Counted from the first letter of the stretch, positions 7,144 to 16,463 are shown. The stretch: 64,000 nucleotides of DNA from Pseudomonas sp. DNDY-54 (GCF_019880365.1 NZ_CP082271.1:1426001-1490000), one strand, 5' to 3'. The notes: generated from the letters alone by a model not told the origin. Numbers and translations are program-made.

Positions 7144-9627
7144 CTAAGTTGCGGGCGCTTCATCCTCGTGCCGCTCCAACGCCACCTGGTGGATCGACAG
7201 GCGAATCTCGGCGGGGAGCACGCGCTTGGCGACGCCTTCGGCGAGCCCGCCGAGCTTGTCGTGATAACCGAGCTTGCCGGCGTCGTCCTGCCGTAACACA
7301 TCTTGATCCTGCAAGCTCTTGATGAAGTGCCTGAACAAGCTCTTGTCGAAAAACTCCGGCGCGTTAAGGCCATGCAGGATCGATAGACGCTGAGCCATCA
7401 CCGTACAAAGATTCTCCAGCTCTTCGGCATCGAGGGTGTGTTGGCCGCTGTTGAGTAGCAGCGAAATCGCCATATAGAAGCGTTGCAGCGTCTGCACGAT
7501 GACGCGTGCTAACAAGGTCAGCAGTACGAACTGCCGCGAGCTAGGTGCGGGCCGCACATAGGTTTCGCCATCAACCTTGAGCAGACCGTGTTCGACAAAT
7601 GCGGCCAGCCATTGATCGATCACTGCTTCGAGCTCTTCCGGTTCCCAACGCATGAACAGCTCGGCACGCAGATAGGGATACAGCGCTTCGGTGAAACGCA
7701 GGATCTGTTCGCGACTGATCCGGGAACTGCTCTGGAAGAAGCTCGCCAGCAGCGCCGGCAGGGCGAAGATGTGCATCACGTTGTTGCGGTAGTAGGTCAT
7801 CAGAACGGCGTTCTGCTCGTCCAGATAGAGAATGTTGCCCAGTGCATCCTTCTGCTCGGCCAGTAGTCCGAGATCCTTGACGTAGTCGATCAAGGCTTCG
7901 CCATCGCCTTCCGGCAGTGTCGTGTGGGGCGAGTAGGGGACCTTGCGCAACAGCTTCTGGTAAAGATCAAGGACACGCGCCAGCGAACGTCGGTCCAGTG
8001 CCTGCCGACTGGTGGACAGCATGGCCAAGGCCACCAGGTTCACGGGGTTGACCGCCGCGGCCTCATTGAGCCGTTGGGCGATGCGTTCGGAGAGCTTGTT
8101 GGTGGTTTCGCTGAGCCATTCCGGACGGAAGTCCGGCGCCAGGTTCTGCTGCCGCCAGCCGGGCTGCTGTTGCTCGAGAAAATCGTTGAGCTTCAGCGGC
8201 TCGCCAAAATTGACCCAGACCTGGCCGAAGCGCTGCTTGAGGGCCCCGATGACCTTGAAGACATCGAAGATCGACTCCTTCTTCTTGGCCGCGCCGCGCA
8301 GTTCGCCCAGGTAGGTGCGGCCTTCCAGCACCCGTTCATAGCCGATGTACACCGGCACAAAGAGAATCGGCAGGCGAGAGGAGCGCAGGTAGCTGCGCAA
8401 GGTGATCGCCAACATGCCGGTTTTGGGTTGCAACATCCGACCCGTGCGTGAGCGACCGCCTTCGACGAAATACTCCACCGGGAATCCACGGCTGAAGAGT
8501 GTGTGCAGGTATTCGTTGAACACGGCGGTGTAGAGCGGGTTGCCCTTGAACGATCGGCGCATGAAAAAGGCGCCTCCGCGACGCAGCAGGCTACCGATCA
8601 CGGGCATGTTGAGGTTGATGCCGGCGGCGATATGCGGCGGGGTCAGGCCGTTGCGAAACAGCAGGTAGGAAAGCAGCAGGTAGTCGATATGGCTGCGGTG
8701 GCAGGGCACGTAGATGACTTCGTGTCCCTGTACCGCGTCCTGCAGCGGCACCAGATGATTGACGCGGATACCGTCGTAGATCTTGTTCCAGAACCAGGAC
8801 AGCACCACTTCAAGGAAACGCACTGCGGTATACGCGTAGTCCGAGGCGATTTCATTGCCGTAGCGCAGTGCGCGGGCCTCGGCTTTTTCCAGTGGAATGC
8901 TTTCGCGCTCGGCTTCGTCCTTGATCGCCTGACGCACCTGCGGCGTATGGACCAGCCCCTTGACCAGGTTGCGGCGGTGGGACAGGTCGGGGCCGATGAC
9001 AGCGGTTTTCTGATTACGGAAATGCACCCGCAGCATGCGGTGCGCCATGCGCAGGGTACGTTCGTGGCCCTTGTTCTGCGCGACCAGCTCACTGAGCTGG
9101 ATGGGCGCCGAGAACTGCACACGAGTCTTGCGGCCGAGCATGATCATGCTCATCAATTTGCGTAGCCGCCCGGTTACCGCCCAGCTGTCGGCAAACAGCA
9201 GCTTCCAGGGACTGGTTTCGCGAGCCGGGTTTTGCCCCCAGAATACGGTGACGGGAATGATCTGGGCGTTATCGACGGCGTTTCTTTCCAGCGCACCCAC
9301 CAGCCGTACCAGCGGTGCGGGCGGCTCGACGCGTGTGCGTCGGCCGAACCAGCTAGCAGCGGGGCTGAGAAAGAGGAAGGCCGCCGGCTCGATATGATCG
9401 CCCACCGCCACCTCAGCCACCGGGCGAGGCAGGCCCGCCTTGCTGCATTCGTGATCCAGCACAGCCAGGTCGCTCAGAGAAGCCTTTTGCAGCACATAGA
9501 AGACTGGTTTGCTGCGGTCCAACTTGAGCGTGAAGGCGGATTGGTTAATGGTTTCCGAGCGAACCCAGAAATACAGCATGCGGCGGGCGATGGAGAAAAG
9601 CAGACGGCGGATCGGTGAGCGGGTCAT
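7144..9627 (-). CDS. plsB: Glycerol-3-phosphate 1-O-acyltransferase
   Basis: 827 residues, close to the usual length of Pseudomonas PlsB. It transfers an acyl group from acyl-ACP or acyl-CoA to sn-glycerol-3-phosphate at the inner membrane, the first step of phospholipid synthesis. The catalytic HX4D motif is in PCHRSHIDYLLL around residue 308. Other acyltransferase blocks are GGAFFMRRSFKGNPLY, VEGGRSRTGR and ILFVPVYIGYE. ATG 9627 gives MTRSPIRRLLFSIARR; the open frame extends upstream to 9795, but that part lacks family character. The gene stands alone. An imperfect hairpin at 7078-7102 lies just past its stop but has no T run. Confidence 0.95.
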   Translation of the reverse strand: MTRSPIRRLLFSIARRMLYFWVRSETINQSAFTLKLDRSKPVFYVLQKASLSDLAVLDHECSKAGLPRPVAEVAVGDHIEPAAFLFLSPAASWFGRRTRVEPPAPLVRLVGALERNAVDNAQIIPVTVFWGQNPARETSPWKLLFADSWAVTGRLRKLMSMIMLGRKTRVQFSAPIQLSELVAQNKGHERTLRMAHRMLRVHFRNQKTAVIGPDLSHRRNLVKGLVHTPQVRQAIKDEAERESIPLEKAEARALRYGNEIASDYAYTAVRFLEVVLSWFWNKIYDGIRVNHLVPLQDAVQGHEVIYVPCHRSHIDYLLLSYLLFRNGLTPPHIAAGINLNMPVIGSLLRRGGAFFMRRSFKGNPLYTAVFNEYLHTLFSRGFPVEYFVEGGRSRTGRMLQPKTGMLAITLRSYLRSSRLPILFVPVYIGYERVLEGRTYLGELRGAAKKKESIFDVFKVIGALKQRFGQVWVNFGEPLKLNDFLEQQQPGWRQQNLAPDFRPEWLSETTNKLSERIAQRLNEAAAVNPVNLVALAMLSTSRQALDRRSLARVLDLYQKLLRKVPYSPHTTLPEGDGEALIDYVKDLGLLAEQKDALGNILYLDEQNAVLMTYYRNNVMHIFALPALLASFFQSSSRISREQILRFTEALYPYLRAELFMRWEPEELEAVIDQWLAAFVEHGLLKVDGETYVRPAPSSRQFVLLTLLARVIVQTLQRFYMAISLLLNSGQHTLDAEELENLCTVMAQRLSILHGLNAPEFFDKSLFRHFIKSLQDQDVLRQDDAGKLGYHDKLGGLAEGVAKRVLPAEIRLSIHQVALERHEDEAPAT

Positions 9628-9819
9628 ACGACAGGTTTGGCCAAAGAAAGGGGGCAGAGCCACGAAGGTGGCAAGTGTGCCGTAAGCGGGGTTAGCCGGC
9701 AAAACGTCTAAACGTCGATTGTGGGATATGGCGCGTCCACGTTCGAAATCAAGGTGGGCACCTCGGCGCGACCGTAGCGAAACCACCCTCTGCACCGAGC
9801 TTGGGTCGTTGCGACGTGA

Positions 9820-10176
9820 TCATTCATCCGTAGCGGAGCGGCGGCGATTGCGAATACGAGCAGCCAAGTAGGTGCCGCCCAGAAACAGCAGCGACCACAA
9901 CAACAGAAATATCAGGCCCACGGCCAGCAGTGGGCCTGACGGCAGAAACAACCACAGGTACAAGAACTGCCCAAAAACGCTGCCTGCATAAAGCGCCCAG
10001 AGGGGCGCCGGCACTATGAGGCCTGTTACCAAGCCGGCCGCGATCAACGCTGCGCTGTAATAGACGCCGTTCGCATCCCACGGCTCGGTGTGGCCGGTCA
10101 GCCAGGGTGACAACGCCCAGACGAAGGCGCCGGTGAGAGCAGCGAGCGGAAAGGCCACGACCGGCGAGCGGTTCAT
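9820..10176 (-). CDS. Small integral membrane protein, unknown function
   Basis: 118 residues from ATG 10176, with three to four hydrophobic segments (about 5-22, 40-62, 64-82 and 84-105) and a basic C terminus (RIRNRRR). I do not recognise a characterised family. A TTG start at 10203 would lengthen it but would overlap the end of the methyltransferase gene; ATG 10176 leaves a 10-base gap and looks better. Same strand and close spacing suggest co-transcription with the methyltransferase at 10187-10882. Confidence 0.65.
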   Translation of the reverse strand: MNRSPVVAFPLAALTGAFVWALSPWLTGHTEPWDANGVYYSAALIAAGLVTGLIVPAPLWALYAGSVFGQFLYLWLFLPSGPLLAVGLIFLLLWSLLFLGGTYLAARIRNRRRSATDE

Positions 10177-10186
10177 GGCGTCTCGT

Positions 10187-10882
10187 CTATTCACGATTCG
10201 CAAACCACGCGTGGATCAGGCCCGCCTGGTAGACAGGGACCGGTTCGTCAAAGCCAGCCGACTGGATGATCGACGCGACCTGGACTGGCGGCAGAATCGC
10301 AACGTCCTTGGCGTAGGCAGCTCGCATTTGGTCGACGTCGGCCGCTGAAATGCCCGCAGTCGCCATCATCGTCAACCAAGGCTTGAGAAGGGCATCGTAC
10401 TGGGCGGAACCCACATCCGCCGCTAGATCGGAACTTGCCAAAATCGCCCCGGAACGGAGCCTGGCGGCTATTGTGCGGAAGAAGTCGGCACGGGTGGCCT
10501 GGTCAAGAATGAACTGCGACACGAGGAAGCACGTCGCCCCATCGAAGTCGCGTTGGTCGGGCAGGGACTCCAGATACCCTTCATGAAAATGGCAGCGCGA
10601 GGCAAAGCCTCCCTTTGCTGCCTTGTCGCGACACACGTCAAGCATTGCGCCCGACGGCTCAACGGCGGTGAATGACCATCCGGGAAAGCGCTTGGCGAGA
10701 TAGGCGATTTCTTCGCCGGTACCCGCACCGACGCAGAGAACCCGCGCATCGGTTGGTAACTCGGCGAATACCGCTTCAAGAATGAAGTGCAACGCCTCTC
10801 GAATGGGCGCCGTTCTGGCCCAGCGCTCGTCATAACTGGCCGCCTGTTGATCGAAGATGGCCTTGATCTCGTCGCTGTGCAT
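10187..10882 (-). CDS. Class I SAM-dependent methyltransferase
   Basis: 231 residues. The SAM-binding Rossmann fold is clear: motif I is VLCVGAGTGEE (about 48-58), an acidic residue ends strand 2 in FTAVEPSGAML, and a later strand carries FDGATCFLVSQFI. The N terminus (IKAIFDQQAASYDERW) is typical of small-molecule methyltransferases in the UbiE/Tam-like group. The substrate cannot be told from sequence. It is followed after 10 bases by a small membrane protein gene. About 170 bases without a gene separate it from the isochorismatase-fold gene on the same strand. Confidence 0.8.
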   Translation of the reverse strand: MHSDEIKAIFDQQAASYDERWARTAPIREALHFILEAVFAELPTDARVLCVGAGTGEEIAYLAKRFPGWSFTAVEPSGAMLDVCRDKAAKGGFASRCHFHEGYLESLPDQRDFDGATCFLVSQFILDQATRADFFRTIAARLRSGAILASSDLAADVGSAQYDALLKPWLTMMATAGISAADVDQMRAAYAKDVAILPPVQVASIIQSAGFDEPVPVYQAGLIHAWFANRE

Positions 10883-11053
10883 GGCATTTCCAGTTTGGCT
10901 GAGGTTGGTTGACTAGATTAGTCCGTCGCAGGCGAGTGAGTGCTGGCCGAGCGGCTGGTGCCCGGGATGAACGTCGAGTGTTCAGCATGGATAAACAGGA
11001 CGACATGCTGGCAACGGGTCGCTTAAAAAGTTGCTTATTCCTCGGTGCGGGCG

Positions 11054-11629
11054 CTATGGGTACGGCCGTTTGAGGGCGTCAACACGTAGCGGTAGCAATT
11101 CCTCCGAGCCGACTACCTTCGCATATTCACCGTCCAGGTTTGCCAGCGACATGTCATGTACCGCTTCAGCATCGCGCACCTGACCCCGGTAATCTCGCTT
11201 GGCAAACGTGAAACAGGCATCCTCGACCACATAAGTTGTGATGCCTCTGCAGCCGGCAGTCCTTGCCGTTGCCTCTACCGAATTGTTTGTTGCGACCCCG
11301 GTAATGACGATAGAACCGACACCCAGTTGCGTCAGGATCGCTTCCAGATCGGTTCTGGTGAATGCGCAGGGCGTGGGCTTCTCGATGACTGTTTCATTCT
11401 CGCCGGGCTGGAACGCCGGCTTGAACTCGAAACCCTCCTGAAAGGGGCAGAACACCGAGTCCAAATCCGAAGAACGATGTCGGATATGAACCACTGGCCG
11501 CCCACGCTCCCGCCAGTGCGCTAGCAGGGCAAGAATCACCGATTCGGCGTGCGGGTTGTTTCGTTGGCCCAGCTTGGGATGATCGATACCTTTTTGTTGA
11601 TCGATCACCAACAGCGCGGCGTCGTCCAT
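11054..11629 (-). CDS. Isochorismatase-fold protein lacking the nucleophilic Cys
   Basis: 191 residues of the cysteine hydrolase/isochorismatase fold. The catalytic Asp is in ALLVIDQQKGI (D10), and the conserved Lys is in ETVIEKPTPCAF. The nucleophile loop reads GVATNNSVEATART, where amidase members such as nicotinamidase have TxxCV; Ser occupies the Cys place. Many close relatives share this TNNSVE wording, so it is a subfamily trait rather than a mutation. True isochorismatases also lack the Cys and hydrolyse an ether. Substrate unknown. It stands alone, about 300 bases from the divergent ABC cassette. Confidence 0.8.
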   Translation of the reverse strand: MDDAALLVIDQQKGIDHPKLGQRNNPHAESVILALLAHWRERGRPVVHIRHRSSDLDSVFCPFQEGFEFKPAFQPGENETVIEKPTPCAFTRTDLEAILTQLGVGSIVITGVATNNSVEATARTAGCRGITTYVVEDACFTFAKRDYRGQVRDAEAVHDMSLANLDGEYAKVVGSEELLPLRVDALKRPYP

Positions 11630-11836
11630 TCGTTGTCGATCTCGCTATGAGCAAAAGCATGGACAGTAACCGATTCATGGACGAAGCGAATCAGCGTGGG
11701 GTGGCGTCCACTTCGGCACGCTAAACCAGCAGGCCGACGCTGCCGGCCGTGGTCTTGTCTTCCAGAGAGCGCATAGTGCTGGTACACGGGAGCCACCTGG
11801 GCGCGGCGATATCTCGCGCTGCGACGCCCGCTCCGG

Positions 11837-11866
11837 TTGCAATGCCGGTCGTGCTCTTTTTATAGT
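11837..11866 (+). promoter_or_regulatory. Predicted sigma-70 promoter of the Gld-like ABC operon
   Basis: TTGCAA at 11837-11842 and TATAGT at 11861-11866 are separated by 18 bases and lie about 60 bases upstream of the ATP-binding gene start. Both elements differ from consensus at only one or two positions. The flanking 297-base region between 11630 and 11926 holds no gene I can support. Confidence 0.5.
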
Positions 11867-11926
11867 CCGGCCCGCATTGGACCCGTCTTGCCGAGTTCGG
11901 CCGTGGGTCCGCCATGGGTGAGAACG

Positions 11927-12850
11927 ATGATCGAATTAAAAAATCTGACAAAAAAGTTTGCCCAGCACACCGCAGTGGATGCGCTGTCTTTCACTGTCCA
12001 GCCCGGCGAGGTGCTCGGTTTCCTTGGCCCCAACGGGGCCGGCAAGTCCACCACCATGAAGATGCTGACTGGCTTCCTGGCGCCCACTTCCGGCACGGCG
12101 AGCATTTTCGGCTGTGACATTCAGACTCAGCGGCTGCAGGCACAACGACAGATTGGCTATCTGCCGGAAGGCGCGCCTTGCTACGGCGATATGACGGTGC
12201 GGGGTTTTCTCGACTTTATCGCTGAGGTGCGCGGTTATCGCGGCGCGGACAAGCGTGTGCGAGTCGAAACGGCAGCGGGCCAGGTTGAATTGGATTCGGT
12301 ACTCGGCCAGAGCATCGAGACCCTGTCCAAGGGGTTCAAGCGCCGTGTCGGGTTGGCGCAGGCGATTCTGCATGACCCTCGGGTACTGATCCTCGACGAG
12401 CCTACCGATGGGCTTGATCCGAACCAGAAACATCAGGTGCGCGAGCTGATCCAGGGACTGGCGCACGACAAGATCGTGATCATCTCGACCCATATCCTGG
12501 AGGAGGTCACGGCCGTCTGCACCCGTGCGGTGGTAATAGCCAATGGACGGCTGGTGGCTGACGGCACGCCGTTCGAGCTGGAAAGTCGCTCCAGGTATCA
12601 CCAGGCGGTGACGCTGGTCAGTGATGCCCCGCTGGATGACATCGCGCTGGCAGCCTTGCCGGGTGTAGCAGGGATCGAAACCAATGAGCGCGAACACAGC
12701 ATCACGGTGCTGGCCAAGCCGGGGCAGGTGATCTTTCCGCAGGTCAACGCGTTGATCACGCAGCGGGGTTGGACAGTGACTGAATTGGATGTCGAGCGTG
12801 GGCGGTTAGACGAAGTGTTCCGCACGCTGACTCGCGGGGAGGCGGTATGA
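11927..12850 (+). CDS. ABC transporter ATP-binding protein, GldA-like
   Basis: 307 residues from ATG 11927 (MIELKNLTKKFAQHT). The nucleotide-binding domain has Walker A GPNGAGKST (about 38-46), Q loop IGYLPEGAPCY, signature LSKGFKRRVG, Walker B VLILDEPTDGLDP and switch His in ISTHILEE. A C-terminal domain of about 80 residues follows, as in NatA/GldA exporters. The next gene, a permease, starts four bases before its stop, and a GldG-like protein comes third. The cassette resembles GldAFG, named for Bacteroidetes gliding, but is widespread in non-gliding Pseudomonas and its substrate there is unknown. The upstream frame from 11837 has no protein character. Confidence 0.88.
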   Translation: MIELKNLTKKFAQHTAVDALSFTVQPGEVLGFLGPNGAGKSTTMKMLTGFLAPTSGTASIFGCDIQTQRLQAQRQIGYLPEGAPCYGDMTVRGFLDFIAEVRGYRGADKRVRVETAAGQVELDSVLGQSIETLSKGFKRRVGLAQAILHDPRVLILDEPTDGLDPNQKHQVRELIQGLAHDKIVIISTHILEEVTAVCTRAVVIANGRLVADGTPFELESRSRYHQAVTLVSDAPLDDIALAALPGVAGIETNEREHSITVLAKPGQVIFPQVNALITQRGWTVTELDVERGRLDEVFRTLTRGEAV

Positions 12851-13578
12851 GCCAGTTGCCGGTTATCTTCAAACGCGAGCTGGGCAGCTATTTCGCAACG
12901 CCGCTCGCCTATGTATTCATCCTCATCTTCCTGGTGTTGTCGGGCGTATTTACCTTCTACCTGGGTGGTTTCTACGAGCGCGGCCAGGCGGATCTCATTC
13001 CCTTTTTCAGCTTTCACACCTGGCTCTACCTGTTCCTGATTCCGGCCATCGCAATGCGGCTATGGGCAGAGGAGCGCAAGTCCGGCTCCATCGAGCTGTT
13101 GATGACGTTGCCGATTACCCGCTTCGAAGCAGTCACGGGCAAATTCGTTGCGGCCTGGGTGTTCGCCGGGATTGCGCTGTTGCTGACGTTCCCCATGATC
13201 ATTACCGTCAACTACCTCGGCGAGCCGGACAACGGCGCGATTGCCACTGGTTATTTCGGAAGCTGGTTGCTGGCGGGGGCATTTCTCGCGATCGGCTCAT
13301 GCATGTCCGCACTGGCGAAGAATCAGGTAATCGCCTTCATTCTGGCCGTCAGCGTGTGCTTTCTTTTCATCGTGAGTGGCCTGCCGATGGTCCTCGACGC
13401 GTTCGCTTGGGCGCCGCAGTGGCTGATCGATGCAGTGGCTTCGTTGAGCTTTCTGATCCGCTTCGACTCACTCAGCAAGGGGGTCATTGACCTGCGCGAC
13501 CTGTTGTATTTCGTCACGCTGATCATCGCCTGGCTGGCGGCCACCGCTGTGGTGGTCGATCTGAAGAAAGCGGCATAA
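12847..13578 (+). CDS. ABC-2 type permease, GldF-like
   Basis: 243 residues with six predicted membrane helices. It starts MSQLPVIFKRELGSYFATPLAYVFI and contains the family block MRLWAEERKSGSIELLMTLPI after the second helix. It overlaps the ATP-binding gene by four bases (ATGA), so the two are almost certainly translated together as one transporter. The last two helices are linked by an Asp/Arg-containing loop (LSKGVIDLRDLLYF), usual for the GldF/NosY-like ABC-2 group. Export is assumed from the ABC-2 fold; no substrate is suggested by the sequence. Confidence 0.87.
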   Translation: MSQLPVIFKRELGSYFATPLAYVFILIFLVLSGVFTFYLGGFYERGQADLIPFFSFHTWLYLFLIPAIAMRLWAEERKSGSIELLMTLPITRFEAVTGKFVAAWVFAGIALLLTFPMIITVNYLGEPDNGAIATGYFGSWLLAGAFLAIGSCMSALAKNQVIAFILAVSVCFLFIVSGLPMVLDAFAWAPQWLIDAVASLSFLIRFDSLSKGVIDLRDLLYFVTLIIAWLAATAVVVDLKKAA

Positions 13579-13588
13579 GGAAGCCCAC

Positions 13589-15424
13589 ATGAAACGAGTA
13601 ATGTATTCAGGTGCCGGACTGCTGCTGATCGCGCTGATCTTCCTGGCATTCAACACCTTTTCCAGCCTAATATTTACCGATGCACGGCTGGACCTGACCG
13701 AGCAGAAGCTCTACACGATTTCCGAAGGGACCGAGACTATTCTCGACGGGTTGGAGCAACCCATCGAGTTGCACCTCTTTTATTCGGAAGAGGCAACCAA
13801 AGGGCTTGTAGCGCTGCGCAACTACGCCCGGCGCGTGGAGGAGCTGTTACGCGCCTACGAGCGTGAGGCAGAGGGCAAGCTCACGCTGCAGGTGATCGAT
13901 CCTGAGCCGTTTTCCGAAGAGGAAGACCGTGCCGCCGAGCTCGGGCTGCAGGCTGTGCCGCTGAACCAGGGGGGCGACAAGGTCTACTTCGGGCTCGCCG
14001 GTACCAACACTGACGGCCAGACGCAAAGCATCCCGTTCTTCCCGCTCGATCAGGAGGAGTTCCTCGAGTACGAGCTTAGCCGGCTGATCCAAAGCCTGGC
14101 ATCGCCGCAGATGCCCGTCGTTGGTGTGCTCTCCGGATTGCCGATTACGGGCGGCTTCGACATGCGGACCCAGCAAGCGACGGCGCCGTGGATGGTGCTG
14201 GAGGAGATTCGCCAGCTGTTTCATATCGAGAGCCTCAAACGCGACGTCGATATGATCCCGTCCAGCGTGTCGGTGCTGATGCTGGTGCATCCCAAGGATC
14301 TGCCCGAACAGACGCTCTACGCCGTCGACCAGTTCGTCATGCGTGGCGGCAAGCTGCTGACCTTCTTGGACCCGTACAGCGAAGCTGATCCCGGCATGGG
14401 CATCGGGCCAGGTGAGTTCGGCGAGGAAAAAGCATCGGATCTGGAGCCACTGCTCAAGGCTTGGGGCGTGCGCATGGCGTCCGACCAGGTGGTAGCCGAT
14501 GCGTCCTATGCGATGTCTGTCGGGGTGGGCGCGGAGCGGCGGCCGGTCAGGCATCCTGGCTGGCTGAGCCTGCCGCAGGTCACCATGGATGCCGAAGACG
14601 TCGTCACTGCCTCGCTGGAAAGCCTGACCATGGCCACGGCCGGCTTCCTCGAGCCGCTGGAGAATGCCAGTACCCGTTTCACGCCGCTGATCCAGAGTTC
14701 CAGCTATGCCATGCCGTTCGAGGCGCAGCGTTTCGCGACCCTGGAAAACCCGGAGGCATTGTTGCGCGAACTGGAGCCTACCGGTGAACGCTATACGCTG
14801 GTGGCGCGGATTCAGGGCCCGGCAACGTCAGCGTACCCGGACGGTATAGAAGGTCGCAAAGACGGGCTGAAGGAGAGCGCGAACATCAACGTCATCGCCG
14901 TCGCGGACACCGATCTGCTGGCCGATCGCATGTGGGTGCAGGTACAGGACTTCTTTGGGCAGCGCATGCCGCAGCCCTGGGCTGACAATGGCACCTTCGT
15001 GATCAACGCGCTGGACAATCTGTCCGGCACCGATGCGTTGATCAGCGTTCGCTCTCGCGGCCGCTTCGCCCGGCCGTTCGTGGTCGTCGAGGAGCTGCAG
15101 CGACAGGCTGAAAATCGCTTCCGCGAGAAAGAGGAGGCGCTGCAACAACGCTTGGCCGCCACCGAGGCGCAGCTTGCCGAACTGCAGGGTCCGAACGCAG
15201 AGGGAGCAATGGAACTCACCGCCGAACAACAAGCTGCGCTGCAGGGTTACATGCAGGAAAAATTGCGCATTCGCAAAGAGCTACGCGAGGTGCGCTATCA
15301 GCTCAATGCGGACATCGAGGCGCTGGGCCGCGTGCTGAAGTTCTTCAATATCGCGCTGGTCCCGCTGGTGCTGACCTTGGGCGTGTTGTTGATATGGCTA
15401 TGGCGGCGACGCCGGGCAGGTTGA
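13589..15424 (+). CDS. GldG-like auxiliary ABC protein
   Basis: 611 residues, starting 10 bases after the permease. A single N-terminal membrane helix (about 8-28) precedes FTDARLDLTEQKLYTISEGT, the recognisable start of the GldG/ABC_transp_aux domain. A large extracytoplasmic region follows, then a charged coiled coil (about 510-590, rich in Glu, Arg and Gln) and a C-terminal membrane helix ending WRRRRAG. GldG proteins are thought to work with the GldA/GldF transporter from the periplasmic side. In other Pseudomonas a DUF4340 gene usually follows; here there is none, and the next gene is a cold-shock protein about 240 bases on. Confidence 0.85.
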   Translation: MKRVMYSGAGLLLIALIFLAFNTFSSLIFTDARLDLTEQKLYTISEGTETILDGLEQPIELHLFYSEEATKGLVALRNYARRVEELLRAYEREAEGKLTLQVIDPEPFSEEEDRAAELGLQAVPLNQGGDKVYFGLAGTNTDGQTQSIPFFPLDQEEFLEYELSRLIQSLASPQMPVVGVLSGLPITGGFDMRTQQATAPWMVLEEIRQLFHIESLKRDVDMIPSSVSVLMLVHPKDLPEQTLYAVDQFVMRGGKLLTFLDPYSEADPGMGIGPGEFGEEKASDLEPLLKAWGVRMASDQVVADASYAMSVGVGAERRPVRHPGWLSLPQVTMDAEDVVTASLESLTMATAGFLEPLENASTRFTPLIQSSSYAMPFEAQRFATLENPEALLRELEPTGERYTLVARIQGPATSAYPDGIEGRKDGLKESANINVIAVADTDLLADRMWVQVQDFFGQRMPQPWADNGTFVINALDNLSGTDALISVRSRGRFARPFVVVEELQRQAENRFREKEEALQQRLAATEAQLAELQGPNAEGAMELTAEQQAALQGYMQEKLRIRKELREVRYQLNADIEALGRVLKFFNIALVPLVLTLGVLLIWLWRRRRAG

Positions 15425-15662
15425 TCCGGCGGCCACCTGGAGGTCCGGTCAGTGGTGCGGTGGCTTCAGCTATGCCACCGCTTCCGGGCCCCGGAAAAAA
15501 CACGAAGACGAGAATATTCGCTGTTCTATACTCGTCCGCGATCAACCTGAAACACGCTTGTCACGCCGGCTTCGCTATAGTGCGAACAGGCGGCCCGCAG
15601 CGGCTCAGGCCTGATCGTTCCTCCCCAAGCGGGAATAATAAGAATCGAGTTGGAGAAGTAGG

Positions 15663-15872
15663 ATGGCTGAGCGCGAAACCGGAACCGTCAAGTGGTTCAA
15701 TGATGCCAAGGGGTATGGATTCATCCAGCGTGGCAGTGGTGCGGATGTATTTGTTCACTACCAGGCCATTCGTGGCGAAGGCCACCGCTCTCTGGCCGAA
15801 GGTCAGCAGGTGGAGTTCTCGGTGACACAGGGTCAGAAAGGCCTGCAGGCCGAGGACGTGGCGGGGCTCTGA
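15663..15872 (+). CDS. Cold-shock domain protein (CspA family)
   Basis: 69 residues forming a single OB-fold cold-shock domain with RNP1 KGYGFIQ and RNP2 DVFVHY. It binds single-stranded RNA or DNA and may melt RNA secondary structure or act in antitermination. The gene has a long upstream region of about 240 bases, as is common for csp genes with structured leaders, with TATACT at 15527-15532 and TATAGT at 15576-15581 as possible -10 elements. A strong terminator follows. The domain is closely similar to the C-terminal domain of the membrane protein at 40826-41464, so the two are paralogues. Confidence 0.92.
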   Translation: MAERETGTVKWFNDAKGYGFIQRGSGADVFVHYQAIRGEGHRSLAEGQQVEFSVTQGQKGLQAEDVAGL

Positions 15873-15891
15873 CACCCAGCCGCGGAACAGA

Positions 15892-15917
15892 AAGCCCGTC
15901 GAATGACGGGCTTTTTC
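15892..15917 (+). terminator. Rho-independent terminator after the cold-shock gene
   Basis: Stem AGCCCGTC / GACGGGCT with loop GAAT, followed by a run of T. It starts about 20 bases after the stop codon. Confidence 0.85.
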
Positions 15918-15959
15918 ATGGGTTGCGCTTGGCAGCGCTGGACGCCGCAGGAACCGGCA

Positions 15960-16331
15960 TCAGTCGGTGCGCCAGATTATTTCAGCCTCGCCACGCTCGC
16001 TGACGCTCATCCAGCGATCAGCATCTTCAACCGACTCTTCTTCCTGCCAGCCGCCTGGTGCACAGCGGATTTCCACTCCCAGCGCCGCATAGGCGTCGCG
16101 GGCGCAGGCGACATCGTCGTCCCATGGGGTCGCGTCGCTTTCCAGCAGCAGGCTGTGCCATTTGCCAACAGCCTTTGGCAACCACGTCACCGGGATATCA
16201 CCCGCCTTGCACTTGAACGTCTTGCCCTTGGGTTGCCAAGGGGAACACGGACCTATGGCCTGACTGAGCCATTCGGTAACGGCGTCCTGGCTGGCATCCC
16301 TGAGGTAGATTTCGATGTCCGGTTGACGCAT
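15960..16331 (-). CDS. Conserved hypothetical protein
   Basis: 123 residues beginning MRQPDIEIYLRDAS, with no signal peptide or membrane segment. It is rich in Trp (WLSQAIG, WQPKG, WLPKAVGKWHS) and acidic near the end (EEESVEDADRW). I recognise it only as a small conserved Pseudomonas protein; no function can be assigned. It is separated from rlmA by about 130 bases on the same strand and faces the cold-shock gene across the terminator. Confidence 0.7.
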   Translation of the reverse strand: MRQPDIEIYLRDASQDAVTEWLSQAIGPCSPWQPKGKTFKCKAGDIPVTWLPKAVGKWHSLLLESDATPWDDDVACARDAYAALGVEIRCAPGGWQEEESVEDADRWMSVSERGEAEIIWRTD

Positions 16332-16463
16332 GGGCGGTGGCCTTGTCTGGTGAGGGTTACAACAGGGTGGAAAAAAATGAGTGCTGGCTTTCCGAGATTC
16401 GTGGACCGCTCGGATCTGTGCTCGTCGAGATTGATCGGATGCAGCGTGGCTTGTCTGGCCGCG

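Noticed and set aside
8503..9165. 220-codon plus-strand frame
   Set aside because: Antisense shadow of plsB, with no protein character of its own.
11721..11951. 76-codon minus-strand frame ending TTAGSVGLLV
   Set aside because: It overlaps the start of the ABC ATP-binding gene and its promoter, has no ribosome-binding site and no recognisable family; the C-terminal wording is not enough.
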